Part shown: positions 20,440-34,092 of the stretch, piece after piece
How positions within the stretch are numbered: the first letter of the stretch is position 1
Layout of the letters: each line of letters begins with the position of its first letter
From: Lutraria lutraria
Taxonomy: Eukaryota > Mollusca > Bivalvia > Venerida > Mactridae
NCBI GenBank assembly: GCA_964023205.1
Contig: OZ026847.1
Location: 7,934,819 to 7,998,818, forward strand
Reading direction: 5' to 3'
Length of the DNA: 64,000 bases
Position numbers and translations under genes: made by a program
Notes under the pieces: model-generated
What the model was told of the DNA's origin: nothing
Seen by the model: the letters and a program-made list of their open reading frames with translations, nothing else
Database searches by the model: none

Positions 20440-22990
20440 TTGTCACAATCACAAATTAATCTTCTAGTATATTCTTGTATGTAAGTCAATCGACAAATAT
20501 AATTCCTAAGATAGATTGAACATCCGTCCACAAATGGTAAAATGGACGGTCTTCTCTCGTTACGCACAACTCCTTATATGTCGGACTGATAGACATTCTC
20601 TGGAATTCTTGAAGACCCATACATCAGCCTGGGAAGTCAGTAAAATCATTGATTTCGTCATTTTAGATCACAACAGCTGTGAAATCTTTATTAAACCAGT
20701 AAACAGCCGATGCAATGAACTCCAGCAAAAATTAACCCGATTCTGTCAGTCAATGCTTCTTGGAACGAAAGCAATATACCAGTTCATGAAGAAAGTCCAG
20801 CCTTATTAAACCATAAATTAATTTTGCTCTGTGACAAAATTCGATTATGAAGAATCTTATTTTGACAATTAAGTCTTTGTTAAAACTAACAAGAATATTT
20901 AATGAACACGTTGGCTACATTTTTCACAATACATTATTTGTAAAACGACTGATTAAATTAAATCGGTGTATCCTGCGTATATGCTTAAAATGTTTCTGGC
21001 TACTTGCTAATTAATAACAGAATAGTCAGGTCGGGTTTTTTGCCCTTCTTCTGCGTACCATCACTTCTATGACCATTCTATATCTGCAGTTTCGATGCAG
21101 AGGTGAACTGCACTGTCCTCCGTAGGTCGTTCGCTGTGCCCCACAACCTGGTTTCAAAGGAGGCATCTGTAGGCCAAAATGCCTGGCGTGCCTCTTCCAG
21201 ATTTGGACAGTTTTGCAGAATATGGAAAGGAGAAGCGTTTGAAAAGGTAAAAAAGAGAGAAAGTGGACGTACTGTTCCTCTGACATAATATAAAATCTAG
21301 GGTCGCGGGGTAAGTTAGGGTAGGTGAGGTAACTAGAAATAAACATTTGTTACGCCATATTGATACAAATCCGCGAGTAATGTTCACATGCGTTATCAAA
21401 CATATTCAAAACCATTGAATATACTCAAACAATGCATGCCCAAATTCGTATACAATGCTGTTGTATTTGCTTGTGTAAATGCACTCAATATGATTGCATT
21501 TACACCCAGACTCGCTGATGAACTAGTCTATGTTATAAAATCAAGAATGTTGTGTTTTGAATGCCGCATTAGCATCTAAATGTATTTATAACTGCTTCCT
21601 TGTCCGAATGAATAATCTAAAATAGATCTCGTTGACATTTGTTCAGTGTTCCCTGTTTCTCAGTTATTACAACATAACTGAATCATGCATGAAATAATCT
21701 GTATTAATGCACAAACTTTGCAGCGTCGGCATCATCAGTTAATTTTATCATGAGTTAATGTCCAAATACAGAGAAGCCTTGAAAACAAATGACACCCTTA
21801 ATCGCGCACTGAATATCCTATATGTAATTGACGAACCTCCGAAAATAAACTCGCCAAACATGGTTACTCCATTTTTGCTAATTCGTTACGCGAGTATTGC
21901 TCTTATATTCAATTCGAGGGCTCAGCGCAACACTGTCGTAACTTGTTCTTATTTCAATATGAGTTACGACACTGTTGCGCTGAACCCGCGAATTGTAGAT
22001 TGTGTTTTCGGTATTCTTAAAGTCAATGATTCTGTGCCTCGTCGCGTTGATAAATGTTAACAGAGTTTTGTATGATCAATTTCACCCCGGGAAATTACGT
22101 TTACCCTAGTAGATTAATCTAATGGATCGTCAACTAAATTTGGACGGACGTTCTATGCATGTTCATTCAAATAACAAGCAAAGAGTCACGTGGTAAAACA
22201 TTCAAGCTGATTTTGCCTCAATCATAAATTTGATCCGTAACCGGCTGAATTCAATAGATCTGAGGTCGGAAGTATTAGATTTTTAACACGACAACATCAT
22301 TCATTCATTAATTAGTACAACGCAAATGCACAGAACTATTTTTGTGGTTGTTGGTGAAGAATTTTGACACGATTTCTTGGAACTCTTCTTGACAAGTCTG
22401 TCTCATTGTTCATTATGAAGTGTCAGTGTGTTTCACTGAAATGAATTAATCCTATGACCGCTTCCATCATTACAACACGGAGCACAAAAACAAAATAAAC
22501 AGTTAAAATATAGTCCTGGCTTGTTCTAATTTCATCTGTCACAGCGTCATCATCAAATTACAACATTTTTCAAGCCACTGAAGCCAGAAGCAAGAAATAT
22601 ATTTGACGGAACAATTAAGTCGTTTGTATTGAAATGAGTCTTATTTTAAGTCAAGCGCAAACAGTTTGAAATAACAAAAGAATTAATTAATGTTGGGATA
22701 TAGCGATCTTTTATTGGTCGAAGAGTATCAATATCCTACTGGGAACTCACTGCAAGGATATCCTCAGGGTGTAATACTATGATAATTTTTTTCTACCGTT
22801 CAATCATTATAAACAGACACGTCTTTGAACATTTAAAACGACTAATTGGTAATAAATTTGAAGAAAGTTTCTATAAGCTCCATAAAGATGACTGTAAAGA
22901 GGTACGTTGTATTGATAAATGTCTGAGACACTGTTCTCTGAGGAACAGTTATAACACATATCTATAGACCAGAATGTTTTTATTGACATA
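20440..22990. other. Intergenic stretch upstream of the bHLH gene
   Basis: Little repeat content except a foldback element at 21915-21990. Several open frames of 60-106 codons occur on both strands, but none has a recognisable domain or a splice-supported partner. Distal regulatory sequence for the bHLH gene would be expected here, which I cannot show. Confidence 0.45.
21915..21990 (+). mobile_element. Foldback element C, copy 3
   Basis: 76 bp, closing GCGCTGAACCCGCG. AATT on both sides (21911-21914, 21991-21994). Confidence 0.9.
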
Positions 22991-23003
22991 AGTGGCGGGG
23001 GGG

Positions 23004-23246
23004 GGGGTCGGTTGTCTAGTGGTAACGCAATGGACCATTAATTAAACGAAAGTTCTTGGGGTCGACCTTTCAATGTCCCAACTACCGAGCCAATTACATG
23101 TAAGGCCTACTAATATATTAAGAAAACCACAAGAAACGGACGAGGCGTGTATCTGTGCTGTTCACAGGGCACGATAAAAAAGAACAGGAAAAACTATTCA
23201 AAATAAGAGTAGTGATATAAATGCCCGGTTCTCCCGTATCTCACCC

Positions 23247-23289
<43 letters not shown>

Positions 23290-23414
23290 CTCTCTGTCTC
23301 TCTTTCTCTCTCTCTCTCGCTCCCCCCTCTCTCTCTCTCACTCACTTTCTCTCTCTCTCTCTCACCTTCTCTCTCTCTCTTTCTCACTCTTATTCTCGCT
23401 CCCCCCTCTCTCTC

Positions 23415-23455
<41 letters not shown>

Positions 23456-23512
23456 GGCGGCTCTGAAATGATCATAGCTGCCGAATGGGCAGATAAATGG
23501 GTTGAAATAAGT
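23004..23512 (+). repeat. SINE family B with embedded CT microsatellite
   Basis: A tRNA-like head, GTCGGTTGTCTAGTGGTAAC, with box A spacing is followed by a body containing CACAGGGCACGATAAAAAAG and AAATGCCCGGTTCTCCCGT. The copy at 42550-42740 shares the AAATGCCCGTTTCTCC and GGCTCTGAAATG blocks. Here the space between them is filled by a long CT repeat. The 3' limit is approximate. Confidence 0.7.
23242..23453 (+). repeat. Imperfect (CT)n microsatellite
   Basis: About 210 bases of CT repeats broken by GTGTGTG, CCCCCC and CA interruptions. It generates open frames of Ser/Leu repeats in all phases, which are artefacts. Confidence 0.95.
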
Positions 23513-24410
23513 GGGCTAAATATTGTGCCCACTTTGATAGCTTTAAATATGGTTTGTTTCATCTCCCTAATGTTTGTATAGAAATTTTAAATCGGGCTAA
23601 GTCCACCGCATTTCAATGGTCTTAATTTGTTTAAAATGACTTTAATAGAGGTACTCAAAATTCAGGGATTAATGATTTGTTTAGATGAATCGTATTGTTA
23701 GATCTTATAGGGTAATATTTGTATGTCACTGAGGTATATCGAGGTTAGTTTGTCAAAATGATAGGTCTATAATAGTGACTTGGTAGATCTAATTTTACAT
23801 ACATAATCTTCGACTTAATCGTGATTTGTGGTTCCACAATTTATCAGTTCTTGTTGGTTACTGATAATCAAGCTCTACATGTATACGCTTATCAACGTCC
23901 ATGACAAAGGCCTGTTTTCAGTGTTGTATAACATTCGGGTTAAGTTTGTCTAATCTTTTAGCTGGTTTAACGACATGTCAGTTTTATTATCCCCCCTTTA
24001 AAATCAGGACAAGATAAGTAAGCTGTTAAATTGGGACATTATCAGACGAGAGATTCTCTGTCGAGGATTATGTAAGCAAACATTTCGTCTGGCTTGACTC
24101 AATAAATCATCGCTGTTACCTGTAAAATATTCAACCTCATTTAAGGAGACTTATATCTTGACCAAGTTTAAAACTATTGAGAATCTTCACTCGGTAATAT
24201 TACCTGTCATATGAGAATTTGTTATATTAGAAGGCAATAAATCAAGACAGGATTTTTCGACTCGAGTCGGGTTAACGTACAGCGATTTGAGTAATGATTT
24301 TTTTCAACCGAAAGAGTATGTGAAATGTCTACACCCGCTCAGCGGCGCGTGAAAGGCTTTTCAGCTGATTTTGCTATTTTAGAGAAAGAACGAGCGTTAA
24401 ACTAGTTTTG
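23513..24410. other. Intergenic/upstream region, no element recognised
   Basis: Unique-looking sequence. CpG dinucleotides become more frequent from about 24240 (for example CGACTCGAGTCGG and CGCTCAGCGGCGCG), consistent with an approach to a promoter. Confidence 0.4.
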
Positions 24411-24418
24411 AGAGTGTA

Positions 24419-24428
24419 CAGTATATAC
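24419..24428 (+). promoter_or_regulatory. Possible TATA element of the signal-peptide gene
   Basis: AGTATATACC-type element about 290 bases upstream of the ATG at 24714, in a locally CpG-richer block. Other start positions are possible. Confidence 0.3.
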
Positions 24429-24713
24429 CATCGGATAACCAGCGAAATATAACTCTCGTTAGTCAGTGGGAAGTGTTGGTCGTGAAGAGACGTCTCTCGA
24501 CTCCTCTGACAATAAAATCCCTTTTCCTATTTGTTTTAAATATATTATTTTGTTTTCTGAATATATTTACAACATACATTTTATAAATGGTGTTTAGTAA
24601 GGATTTATAGTGAATACGCAATACAGACGGCTCGCAATAGCCCAGTGGAGGCTGAAGAGGAAAGTTAGATAATAGTTTCAGAAAATTAGTGTTGTTATAG
24701 ATACTGAGACAAG

Positions 24714-24788
24714 ATGAAGGGCCCAATGTTAGGGCTCCCGTTGACATTGTTTGTAGGTTTACTAGTTTTTGGATATATATCAACAGAG
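24714..24788 (+). CDS. First coding exon: signal peptide of a secreted or membrane protein
   Basis: ATG opens a 25-codon frame that ends GAG|GTAAGT, a perfect consensus splice donor. The peptide has a Lys at position 2, then a hydrophobic core of about 14 residues (LGLPLTLFVGLLVFGY), and ends ISTE: the layout of a signal peptide or signal anchor. The context ACAAG before ATG is acceptable for initiation. An upstream CpG-richer block and a possible TATA element support a promoter. The partner exon is not visible, so the first intron may run through much or all of the remaining 39 kb. The protein cannot be named from 25 residues. Confidence 0.55.
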
Positions 24789-26027
24789 GTAAGTTCTGCT
24801 CATTTTATAAAATAACTTGAAGATTCTTTTTTAGAAATATTGTAAGATGTTCGCAAAAACGTGACGCGTCTGGCAATTTCGGCCTGATACTCTGGAAATG
24901 TGATAATCTATATCATAATTGAGGTGTTACAAAAACTTTCTTTTAATCTTAAATATTTCACTCACTCTTGCTATTTCTGGTTGTTCGGTTAAAATCGTCT
25001 GATAGCCTGGTTCATTAACCTTTGTGCTCGTCTGATGACGTACTGTTTCAGGATTTATGGTTTTGGGAGATTAAAGAAGCACTTTATTGTGATTTATGTC
25101 GTTTTGGTTACACATTCGGGTAAATGGCTTCAAACTTTGGATCACAATTTAAGGTGTAATTGTGTTCTGCATAGTTGGTCTTCTCACGTGAAACAGGCGC
25201 TTGCGCGTGATTTGATCAGAGCAATTACGAGTTGTCTGCATTTTGACAGAGCGTCCATGTGTCCACCCACTTTAACCCCTGTCCAGGTATTTTTTGGTGT
25301 TAATGTATTGAGGGTCGACCCGAAAGTATTGCGATAGTTTGATCAGTCTTTACGAAGACTATAAATAGGACTAGCGAGGAGGGTAGTAAAATTGTACAAC
25401 CCTTACTTATTCAGACATTATACTTCTTGGTAATTGGATGCACGTGGGCTGTTCAGAAATTATCCGTCTGTGAAATATATGAGAACTTAAAAGTGGAATA
25501 ATTAGTAAATTTGTATACTTACATTTTGTTATATAACATGATGAAACGTCCGCTTAAGATTTTAGCCAAGTAAAATGTTGTACTAAAATTATTCAGAATA
25601 CTATTTGAGGGTTGTTTTACAAGTTATGGTAAAAATAACCCAAGTATACATTAATTTCAAAGTACTGAGTTATCATATCTGTAAAACATTTCATTTTACA
25701 CAATAGTTTGTCTGCTGCCTAAAGTTCAGGGGTTGTAGTATTAATCTCACACACACACACACATATCAATATAGAGTGAGTCAGGAGTCTGTTGCATAAA
25801 ATCATATTTTAATCAGACGTCAGTGATTTTTCACCTTCTATAACATAGGCCTATTATACTGACCTCTTCACAATTGAAAATGTCTTTAAATTCATGCAGT
25901 TTTCCCAAAAATCTAAACTTACACCGGCTATTTTATTTCCCAAATCAGCAATTTTAGTGATAATTCTTCCCAAAATAAACAGGCTAAGGCCTCTTCCCAA
26001 TGAAGAAAGAAAAAACACTGGAAATTA

Positions 26028-26243
26028 GGTCCAGTGAAAATGCAAACTTTACTGGATGGAATGAAATTTTATGGAACAAAAAAAGTACACACAAAATTTC
26101 ATATACACTTAATTGACTAAAAAACATATTTTCACGAGTGATTAAAATATTACTGAAAAAATTCCTGGATCATCAGACCACTTACATACCTTTTCAAATT
26201 TACTGGACATACAACCATTTTAATGGACTGTCTGAAGATTGTA
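26028..26243 (-). mobile_element. CAGTCTTC-family MITE, reversed copy
   Basis: Reading on the minus strand, it shares AAAGTTTGCATTTTCACTGG-type blocks with 9474-9749. The left part abuts another decayed repeat (25860-26015, ending AAAAAACACTGG). Confidence 0.5.
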
Positions 26244-26587
26244 TACCGGTAGTTAATGTGATATGTTACTTTTTCATGCTAGTATATTCAGCTTTATTAT
26301 TACTAGAAAAAAAGAAGATATAAATATTAAACAAAACAAACTGACATGTTGCCATCTTTTTATTTGAACACCAAGGTAAGTGGATGAATTAGAAGGTGAC
26401 TCATGATCTTATGTATGAAATATGTACTGGTAAACAGCAATAAAAAAACTTCCAAAGAATCCGTTCATGCTCAAATTTACTATCTTTAACCTGAGGATGA
26501 AAATTTTGAAGGTTTTCCAGGAACAATGTTACATAGGACCTTGTGATGTAGGAATTATAAATTCCTGTTAGTTAAAAAGTTGTTTAT

Positions 26588-26690
26588 ACTTCATGAACTA
26601 TCCATGAACTATTCATGAACTATTCATGAATTATGCAAAAATAGTTCAAGAAAAATTCATGTTTTCATGAATTCCATTGGAAGGGGAATT
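26588..26690. repeat. Palindromic GAACTATTCATGAA repeat
   Basis: Three tandem ATGAACTATYC units followed by the reverse motif TAGTTCAAGAAAAATTCATG: a foldback remnant also seen at 41126 and 46427. Confidence 0.55.
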
Positions 26691-27232
26691 ATGCTGTTAT
26701 TTTCTGCTAACTTCCTTGTATACATTAATTAACTTCATGAAGTGTTCTTAAAATATGTTTTGTTTAAGATGTAAAATACACTATCTCCATCCATGTATGG
26801 GCAGCTTAAGTATTGATTTTAACACTTCTTTATTATTGCTTTCAGATTATTTTTTTTTGTCAAACATGACCCTGAATGGACCGGTCTGCCTGTTCAGTAC
26901 CTTTTCCGAATGAAATTCATGAAAACATTAATTTTACTTAAACCATTAAATTCCTGCTCAAAGTACATGAAGAATGAATTAAACTTTTTCACTGCAGCAC
27001 CTTGTTTTCTTGACAAATTAAAACTGCATTATATAAGTGATTCAGAGCCTGCATGGTCTCAACTTCTCTACAATATTTTCACACAATAGTCCTCCCCCCA
27101 CAAACTTGAAGATTGACTGCTTCTTTGTTTGATTGAGAACATGAGTCAGGATATAGGAGATGATTACATGCAGATGTTTTACATAATCTACTGTTTCATT
27201 ATCACATCCTTTAAGCTGACAAAGTGTAACAA

Positions 27233-27556
27233 CAGTACAACCTCTCCAGACAGGCCCTCTGTAGAGCAACAACCTCTCTATAACAACACCTTCAAAATTT
27301 CCCTAAGCTGATATTTACTATAAATTTAACCTCTGTAGAGCAACAACCTCTCTGTAACAACACCTTCAAAATTTCCATAAGCTGATATTTACTATGAATT
27401 TAATCTCTGTAGAGCAACAACCTCTTATTAACGACACCTTCAAAATTTCCCTAAGCTGATATTTACTATAAGTTTAATATCTTTAGAGCAACAACCTCCA
27501 AACAATGGCCAATATTTGTTGCTCCCGCAGGGTGTTGCTCTACAGAGGTTGTACAG
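27233..27556 (+). mobile_element. MITE family A, 3-4 units
   Basis: CAGTACAACCTCTCCAGACA left end, three to four units of about 75 bp, CCGCAGGGTGTTGCTCTACA right arm; the last TIR bases are mutated (GTACAG). Confidence 0.8.
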
Positions 27557-28524
27557 TACATGTTCATCTATGTCACAGTAGGTTCAGTTATATTTATGGT
27601 GATTAGTTTATATAGAACAGAACAGGACAGAACAGAACATGACCCGTGGGGTAGGTCACTGGTGACGAGAAACAAACCCTTCTTATAAGGCCTTAATGCA
27701 TTTTTTTCAATTATTGTGAGATTTATCTAAGACTGGTTGTATATCTAGGAATTTTTTCTGATGACATCATGTTGCGGTATTAACAAAATTTCTTTATTTT
27801 TATGTCTTTTTATCTAATAGCGTCCTCCAAGTTACCCTTACAAAATCTTTCGACAATTTCTGGAAAAAATAACAGCGTGACTATTACAAGTTTCACAGTC
27901 ACAATTTAATTCCTTTAATAATTCTTGAAAGACAGTGAGGCTGCCTTGTTAATTTGATTGGTTACCTAACTCATGTGAAGATACATTCCTGAATTATGTT
28001 TTAACTTTGATCCACGGTTTACATCAACATGGTTTCTTTGAGTCCCAAAATGTCTGCAACTGAAGACTTAAAAGATCATTTGTATAGGGTCTTAGATGAT
28101 TATTATGATATTTCGAATTAACTCAAGTGTTCTTAAAATTCATAATTGTGATAAACGACTCTCTAATGTGGAGTACAGTTTATACAGTGCATTTCATAAC
28201 TCCCCACTGAAGAGTGCTCGAGTTTCAAAGTAGAAATTTGAATGCCTTTTCAGTTTTTAAATTTGCATATGTAAATACCAGTATCAAGAATGTCCGTACT
28301 TACCAGATAATTACTTTTTGTTCATACCATGTTGATATAAGATTTCCTTCTCAAACATTCACCTGTCTGTTTAAGGTTCTTAAATTCTACAATTCACGAT
28401 TTTCCTGACTAATACAGTCTCACAACAAACCATCTTGGGCATTTAATCTTTCGTTTTGTAAATATTACTTAAAAGTTAATGACATGTGACTTGTATGCTG
28501 GCCTCTTGTGTCAACCTCATATGT

Positions 28525-28600
28525 CGAGGGCTCAGCGCAACACTGACGTAACTTGTTCTTATTTCAATATGAGTTACGACACTGTTGCGTTGAACCCTCG
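28525..28600 (+). mobile_element. Foldback element C, copy 4
   Basis: 76 bp with intact CGAGGG...CCCTCG ends. Flanked by ATATGT directly on both sides (28519-28524, 28601-28606), a longer match than the 4 bp seen for other copies. Confidence 0.9.
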
Positions 28601-31600
28601 ATATGTTTGTTATGAGCCCATGACAAGATTAAGGGTAAACATCCATGACAAAATGATTCAGTAAGGCCATGCAGGCTTCTGGAATGTATTTACCAGTGTT
28701 TAATATCTAATAAATGTATACCTGCAACAAAACATTACTCAAATAATTATTAATGCTTTATTATACATTTAATTCATACACCCATACTTGTTTTTTTTTC
28801 CGTTTTTTCTTGAAGTATTTTATTTAACTTGACTTCAATACTTGACTTGTGTTAATATTCTGAAATTTCTGAAGATTTGGCCAAATATTATAGATCTTTA
28901 CTATTTTTGTATATAATTCTTTCCAAGATCAAGTTAAAACCAACAAAATAAAAGAAAATGATACTCTGATTCCATTTGATTCATATTGCATGATTTGCAA
29001 ATACAAAGATAGAATTAAATCATTCCGCCTACAACATTCTTGATGATACAATTTTGAAAAAAATGTGTACTAAAAGTGCACTCTCACTTTTTACATTTTG
29101 GCTGAAAATTAAGCATTTTGCATTGCTTCTATATTTTGTTTCATCAGTAACACTTTAAGTGTCTAAGTTTACTTTGATATAAAACTAGGTACACTTAACA
29201 TTCCATCATTATCTGTTCATATTTGAAGAGTAAGCATCTTTCACTCAGTGATAGTTTGTGTCCACAAATATGTCAAAGTACTTTTTAAATACAGTACGGT
29301 TAATGTACACCCCTGTAATAGTTGGTATTCCTAAGAAAATTCCATCAGCAGTTGTTATTTCCTATTGGCGTTGGTGTAAACAGCTTCTTATAACTATTGG
29401 CCTATCAATAACTTAAGTGCTACCATTCCTACACTGTCTCATCCTTTAACTGTGAAGATGGTTTTGGTATAAATAATTTTTGGATGCTGTACTATTGATG
29501 TTCCAAATATGGTAATATTGTAATATATATTCCATTTTGGTTATTACATATAACGATTGGCTCATATAAGCTGTACTTACGATCGACTGAGGTCAGTACA
29601 TAGAAGATAATTTGCTGCAGAATGTCAAATGGGGTCTTTCCTATTTAATCTTGTATGCTCATATATATCCTTGTTGTAGAATGCTACCATTTATCTGTCA
29701 GACTTGATTGGTGTTTTTATTGTTTTATTTATTGGTATTTGACCTTTCTGATGTATCTGTCATTGTTCCAATCAACTACATGACACATTACGCTACACAT
29801 TGCTATGCAACGCAACATAACTCAATGCAACACAATGCAAGAGCCCATCCCCTTAAGTTACATCATGCTGTGGCCAGGGTCTTGTAATCCAGTGACTAAT
29901 CAGGGTTTGATATCAGTCGCCGCAGGTCGATCATACCCATGTATGAAAATGTCTATATGTAGAAAAGTTGGTGACTTCTTGAGGAAGTGTTTTTTAGCAC
30001 TGGTTAGAATGTATATCAGATATTTTAGATCACTTTAATATTGTAGTCCCTTGGTTCAGTTAGTTCAATATTTCGTATATTCAATCTGCTAGACTTAAAC
30101 TTAATTCTAATATAATTGTTATTTAATTGATTGTTAGATATAACTTGACCCAAACATATGGGGTTATCCACAGATTTCTCTGGTCTATTTATTATACCTC
30201 GTTCACAGACGTTTGTTGAATTAAGGATTTTTGTAGCAATAGTATCTTAACTTTATTTGAAATTGTAGAGATTTATGACAGTAAACCGATAGGTAATAAA
30301 AGCTGATTTAAATGAGACCAATAAATGACTGTCTATAAATGTAATAAATTTATCTATATCTTATTATGTAATGTTATTATTTTATTACAAGGTTTACTTG
30401 GATAGTACAGAGATAATATTTTATTTTATCATCCTTGGTATGTTCAATGTTATCATATTGTGTACATGGTGAAAGTTTTTTTAGTGTATTTTTATCTGGT
30501 ATGGATTGAGTACAGGTTGATAAATCTCCTACAGGGCTGGACAATATGAGTAGAAATCAGACCCAGGACTAGCTGATATTGCTGTTGAAATATCTGGGTG
30601 TTCAAATTTGAACAAAATTGTGAGCCTTGACCTACAATATGAACATTGTCCCCAATTGCTAAATCATTCATTGTCACTGTGAAACAGTCTTCATGCTAAC
30701 CCACTAGCCCACAGCCCCGGGCTAGTAAATTTCTATTTGGGCGAGTGAACTTTCTCAAAATTGTGTATTCAGGCTAGTGGTAAATTGTCTATTTTCAATA
30801 GTCCACCAATAGTTTGGGCTAGTGCTTTAAAAAAATTAGTGTGAACACTGGTGAAACCATTTCTAACAAGGAAAACAGCATTAGCACTGGCGTAGCTTCC
30901 TATAGGCACATGCCTACACTTTTTTCTGACAAATGATAAAAAGTAAAACTGACAAAAACGCAATAATAGAATCAAGGGGTAGGGGCCGGGAGAACAGAAA
31001 ATCCGAGTACCAAGAGCTTAGGACCAAGTTTATTTATAATCTGTTAAGTGTTTACTAACACAATGTGTGTTGTTATGCATTATCTCTTTATTTCAATTAA
31101 CTTGCAACCTTAAAACTTAAAACAAGCAAACAGCAAAGTTTTATCTTAAAGCAACCCACATACAATGTAACTTTAAATAAATCGCAAGAAATATTTTATG
31201 GTAGTAAACTAAAGCACATGCAAGAAATGTCCCAGAATGCATCTCCAGCAATGTTTTTAAATTTAATTACAATTATGGTTTTAGCTAAAACTACTACAAA
31301 TATTCTTAATGGCAGTCAGAAAATACAGATTTTACCTGCATAGAATATTAATGTAAATTCTGTGACACGTCAGATGGAAAACATGTCTCTTATCCACAAA
31401 TCCAGCTAGTGAATGTAAAATCTGCATCTTCAACTAATGGTCAAACACTTAAACAGAGATTATATCAATCAAATGCAGCAGATGTGTTTGGATAGGGTAC
31501 TTTATGACCACCCCTCTTTGTCTGCTCCATGTTGCTTTTTCTATAACACAAATCTGAGAATGATTGCTCAACACAGATGTTGTATTTTGTTTGTCAAAAT

Positions 31601-31766
31601 CTTTTGCAACTGTTGAGTATTTTTAAGCCGAAATGCAATATGTCAATAAATATTCCACATCAACTGCAACTCTGGTTTAGGCCATTAATTATAAATCTAT
31701 CTTACTCTGACATGCTACTCTGACAGACGCAAAATCTTTTACCACTGTACTTAATGTTACCATATG

Positions 31767-32070
31767 CAGTTTTTGAATTTAGCCGAGGGACCATCAGTCC
31801 ACCAAAATGGGTGTCAGTTCAGTAAATTTGAAAAGGTCAGTGATCCGACGGTCCACTAAATTTTTCAGTGATGATTTCGTCATATTTCAGAACAAAAAAA
31901 TGAAATATTGAAATCACTCTCGAAAAATGTGTTTTTTTCCCTTAAAACTTCGGTGAAAATATATGTTAATAATTTTTTGAAATTTTGGTCCACTGTAAGT
32001 TTATTGAGTCCAGTAAAGTTTGCATTTTGATCGTCCAGTTGTAACTTAACAAAGTTTTTCCTGAAGACTG
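31767..32070 (+). mobile_element. CAGTCTTC-family MITE copy
   Basis: The left end CAGTTTTTGAA is mutated; the right end CTGAAGACTG is intact. Shares GACCATCAGTCCACCAAAAT-like and AAAGTTTGCATTTTGA blocks with 9474-9749. Confidence 0.65.
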
Positions 32071-32102
32071 CTAGTGTAAGTTAAAAATCAAAGAGTTAGA
32101 TA

Positions 32103-32697
32103 CTGTAGAACTGGTTTTATTCGCGTTGGTTTTATTTTCGCTAATATTCACGAATAGAATACCTCGCGAATTCATAAATGTCGCGAATAAATGCTGAGTT
32201 TTATATTTTCGAAAATGAGTATGTCCGAAAATACGCAACTTAAGTGTGTAACAGTATTTTATCGCAGAATAATCAGTTTAGTTAGTCTGTTGAAAGCAAT
32301 ATATTAACAATAAACATGTACCTTAAATGTTTGCAATCTAATTTTTTTATAGTATTGCTTTTACTAAAATATCGTTTGTTGAACAATTGTGGACGTCTTT
32401 TGAACATACTAGTAACACTTACCTACTGTTTGTAAAACATAACTTCCACAACAATCTCAATTTATTATCAATCTATTGTTATTATACTTTATTAGATATA
32501 AAACACTTAATCACAACTTAAATGTCTAACAGATCAGGTGTGACACACAAATATCAAAGCAATAACAGCGTGTGTTTGATCGCACTTTAATTCTGCCTGA
32601 CGACGTCGCGAATTCATAAATACTTGAATAAAGAAAACAACTGATTTTTAACAAAAAACGCGAAATTTCGACCTCACGAAATTAAAGCATTCTACAG
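32103..32697. mobile_element. 595-bp MITE, TA-flanked, CTGTAGAA ends
   Basis: TA|CTGTAGAACTGGTTTTATTC on the left and CATTCTACAG|TA on the right are inverted. Internal CGCGAATTCATAAAT motifs recur in both halves. The ends are related to the CTGTGGAATC MITEs at 1826 and 4359. Confidence 0.65.
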
Positions 32698-33072
32698 TAC
32701 TAAGTTTACTGGTAGTTTTATTTCACTATATAAAACTAATACAGAACTTCACACAATGAACATGCAGCTCCCTTTTGCTTCTGTTATGTCTCGCCAGTTA
32801 ATATTTCTTCCAGAATTTGGGTAATATTTCAACCCAAATGTAATTAACTTGTGCCACAATTATTTATTTGTTAGAGCATACAGAGGAAGTTGAAATAATT
32901 AAATGTCAACTTAAGTTTTTTTTATCTTCAGAAATGACTGAAAACTCAATGAATGTTTGTATGTGTTTAAAATATCAGCTGTTTCCTTTTGTTTACTTTG
33001 AGTCACATCCTGTTATCTGCTGGGATCTGGGAATCTCACTCAGGGACCAGAGGGATGTTTTGTTGTTTACAA

Positions 33073-33403
33073 CAGGGACGTTTTTAGGGCGATTTTACAG
33101 CCGAAATTCGGTCATATTTCTAATGAAAAAAAGTATCTTATTTTCCCAATTCACAGACAAAAAAATCTGAATCCCCCCCCCAAAAAAAAATATTTTTATT
33201 AATTATATAAGTTCATTAACATCATTATTGGTAGTAAATACCTTATTCTACTACTGTTCTATGGGAGAATAAGAATAATAAGTTGAACATTGTAAAATTG
33301 TAGTTACACAATTTTTCCCAATTTTGATTAAAACACCGCGAAAATTCCCAATCCCTGGAGGGTATGGGTCATATTCCCAAAAAAAACGTAGAAAAAAACC
33401 TAT
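33073..33403. mobile_element. CAGGG(T)n MITE copy
   Basis: Starts CAGGGACGTTTTTAGGGCGA. Shares TTATTCTACTGTTCTATGG-like blocks and the ACACCGCRAAAATTCCC motif with 46697-47007. The right end is mutated, so no duplication is visible. Confidence 0.6.
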
Positions 33404-33702
33404 GCTACTTTTTGTTAAGAACTAATACAGGTGCAATGAATAGATTCAAATCCCGGGCTTCCAAGGAAATGCAAAACATATCCTTATCAGCCATCCACCG
33501 TTATAGATTCACTGCTGAATAAATGATATATAAAACATATAAAGCCTCCCGTTTATCAACACAGATATCACATGACATTATTATACACTTATAATATACA
33601 GAACAGTTATCCCCAGGGATGTAAACTTGGAATATTCAGCAGCAAAAAAACCTTGGATGTCGAAATCTCTCTCCGTTCTACACGTCTGGTCCTTACACAT
33701 GT

Positions 33703-34092
33703 ACTGTTCAACCTCTGTAGAGCAACACCCTGTGGGAGCTGCAAATATTGGCCGTTGTTTAGAGGTTGTTGCTCTACAGAGGTTAAATTTGTAGTAAATA
33801 TCAGCATAGGGAAATTTTGCAGAAGTTGTTATAGAGAGGTTGTTGCTCTACAGAGGTTAAATTAGGGAAATTTTGAAGAAGTTTGTTATAGAGAGGTTGT
33901 TGCTCTACAGAGGTTAAATTAGGGAAATTTTGAAGAAGTTTGTTATAGAGAGGTTGTTGCTCTACAGAGGTTAAATTAGGGAAATTTTGAAGAAGTTTGT
34001 TATAGAGAGGTTGTTGCTCTACAGAGGTTAAATTAGGGAAATTTTGAAGAAGTTCGTTATAGAGAGGTTGTTGCTCTACAGAGGTTGCACTG
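33703..34092 (-). mobile_element. MITE family A, reversed, with 57-bp units
   Basis: Opens with the family's right arm (CAACACCCTGTGGGAGC on +) and closes GGTTGCACTG. About four or five units of 57 bp occupy the middle, a 17-bp-deleted version of the usual 74-bp unit. Because 57 is a multiple of 3, the minus strand stays open for 118 codons with a 19-residue repeat (SVEQQPLYNKLLQNFP). I regard this frame as accidental. Confidence 0.8.

Noticed and set aside
22818..22901. Exon-like segment AAACAG|...|GTACGT encoding a Lys/Glu-rich peptide (HVFEHLKRLIGNKFEES)
   Set aside because: The composition and splice-like borders are suggestive, but there are no neighbouring exons and no homology; one such coincidence is expected in 64 kb.
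23221..23581. Several overlapping Ser/Leu-repeat open frames on both strands
   Set aside because: All are translations of the CT microsatellite.
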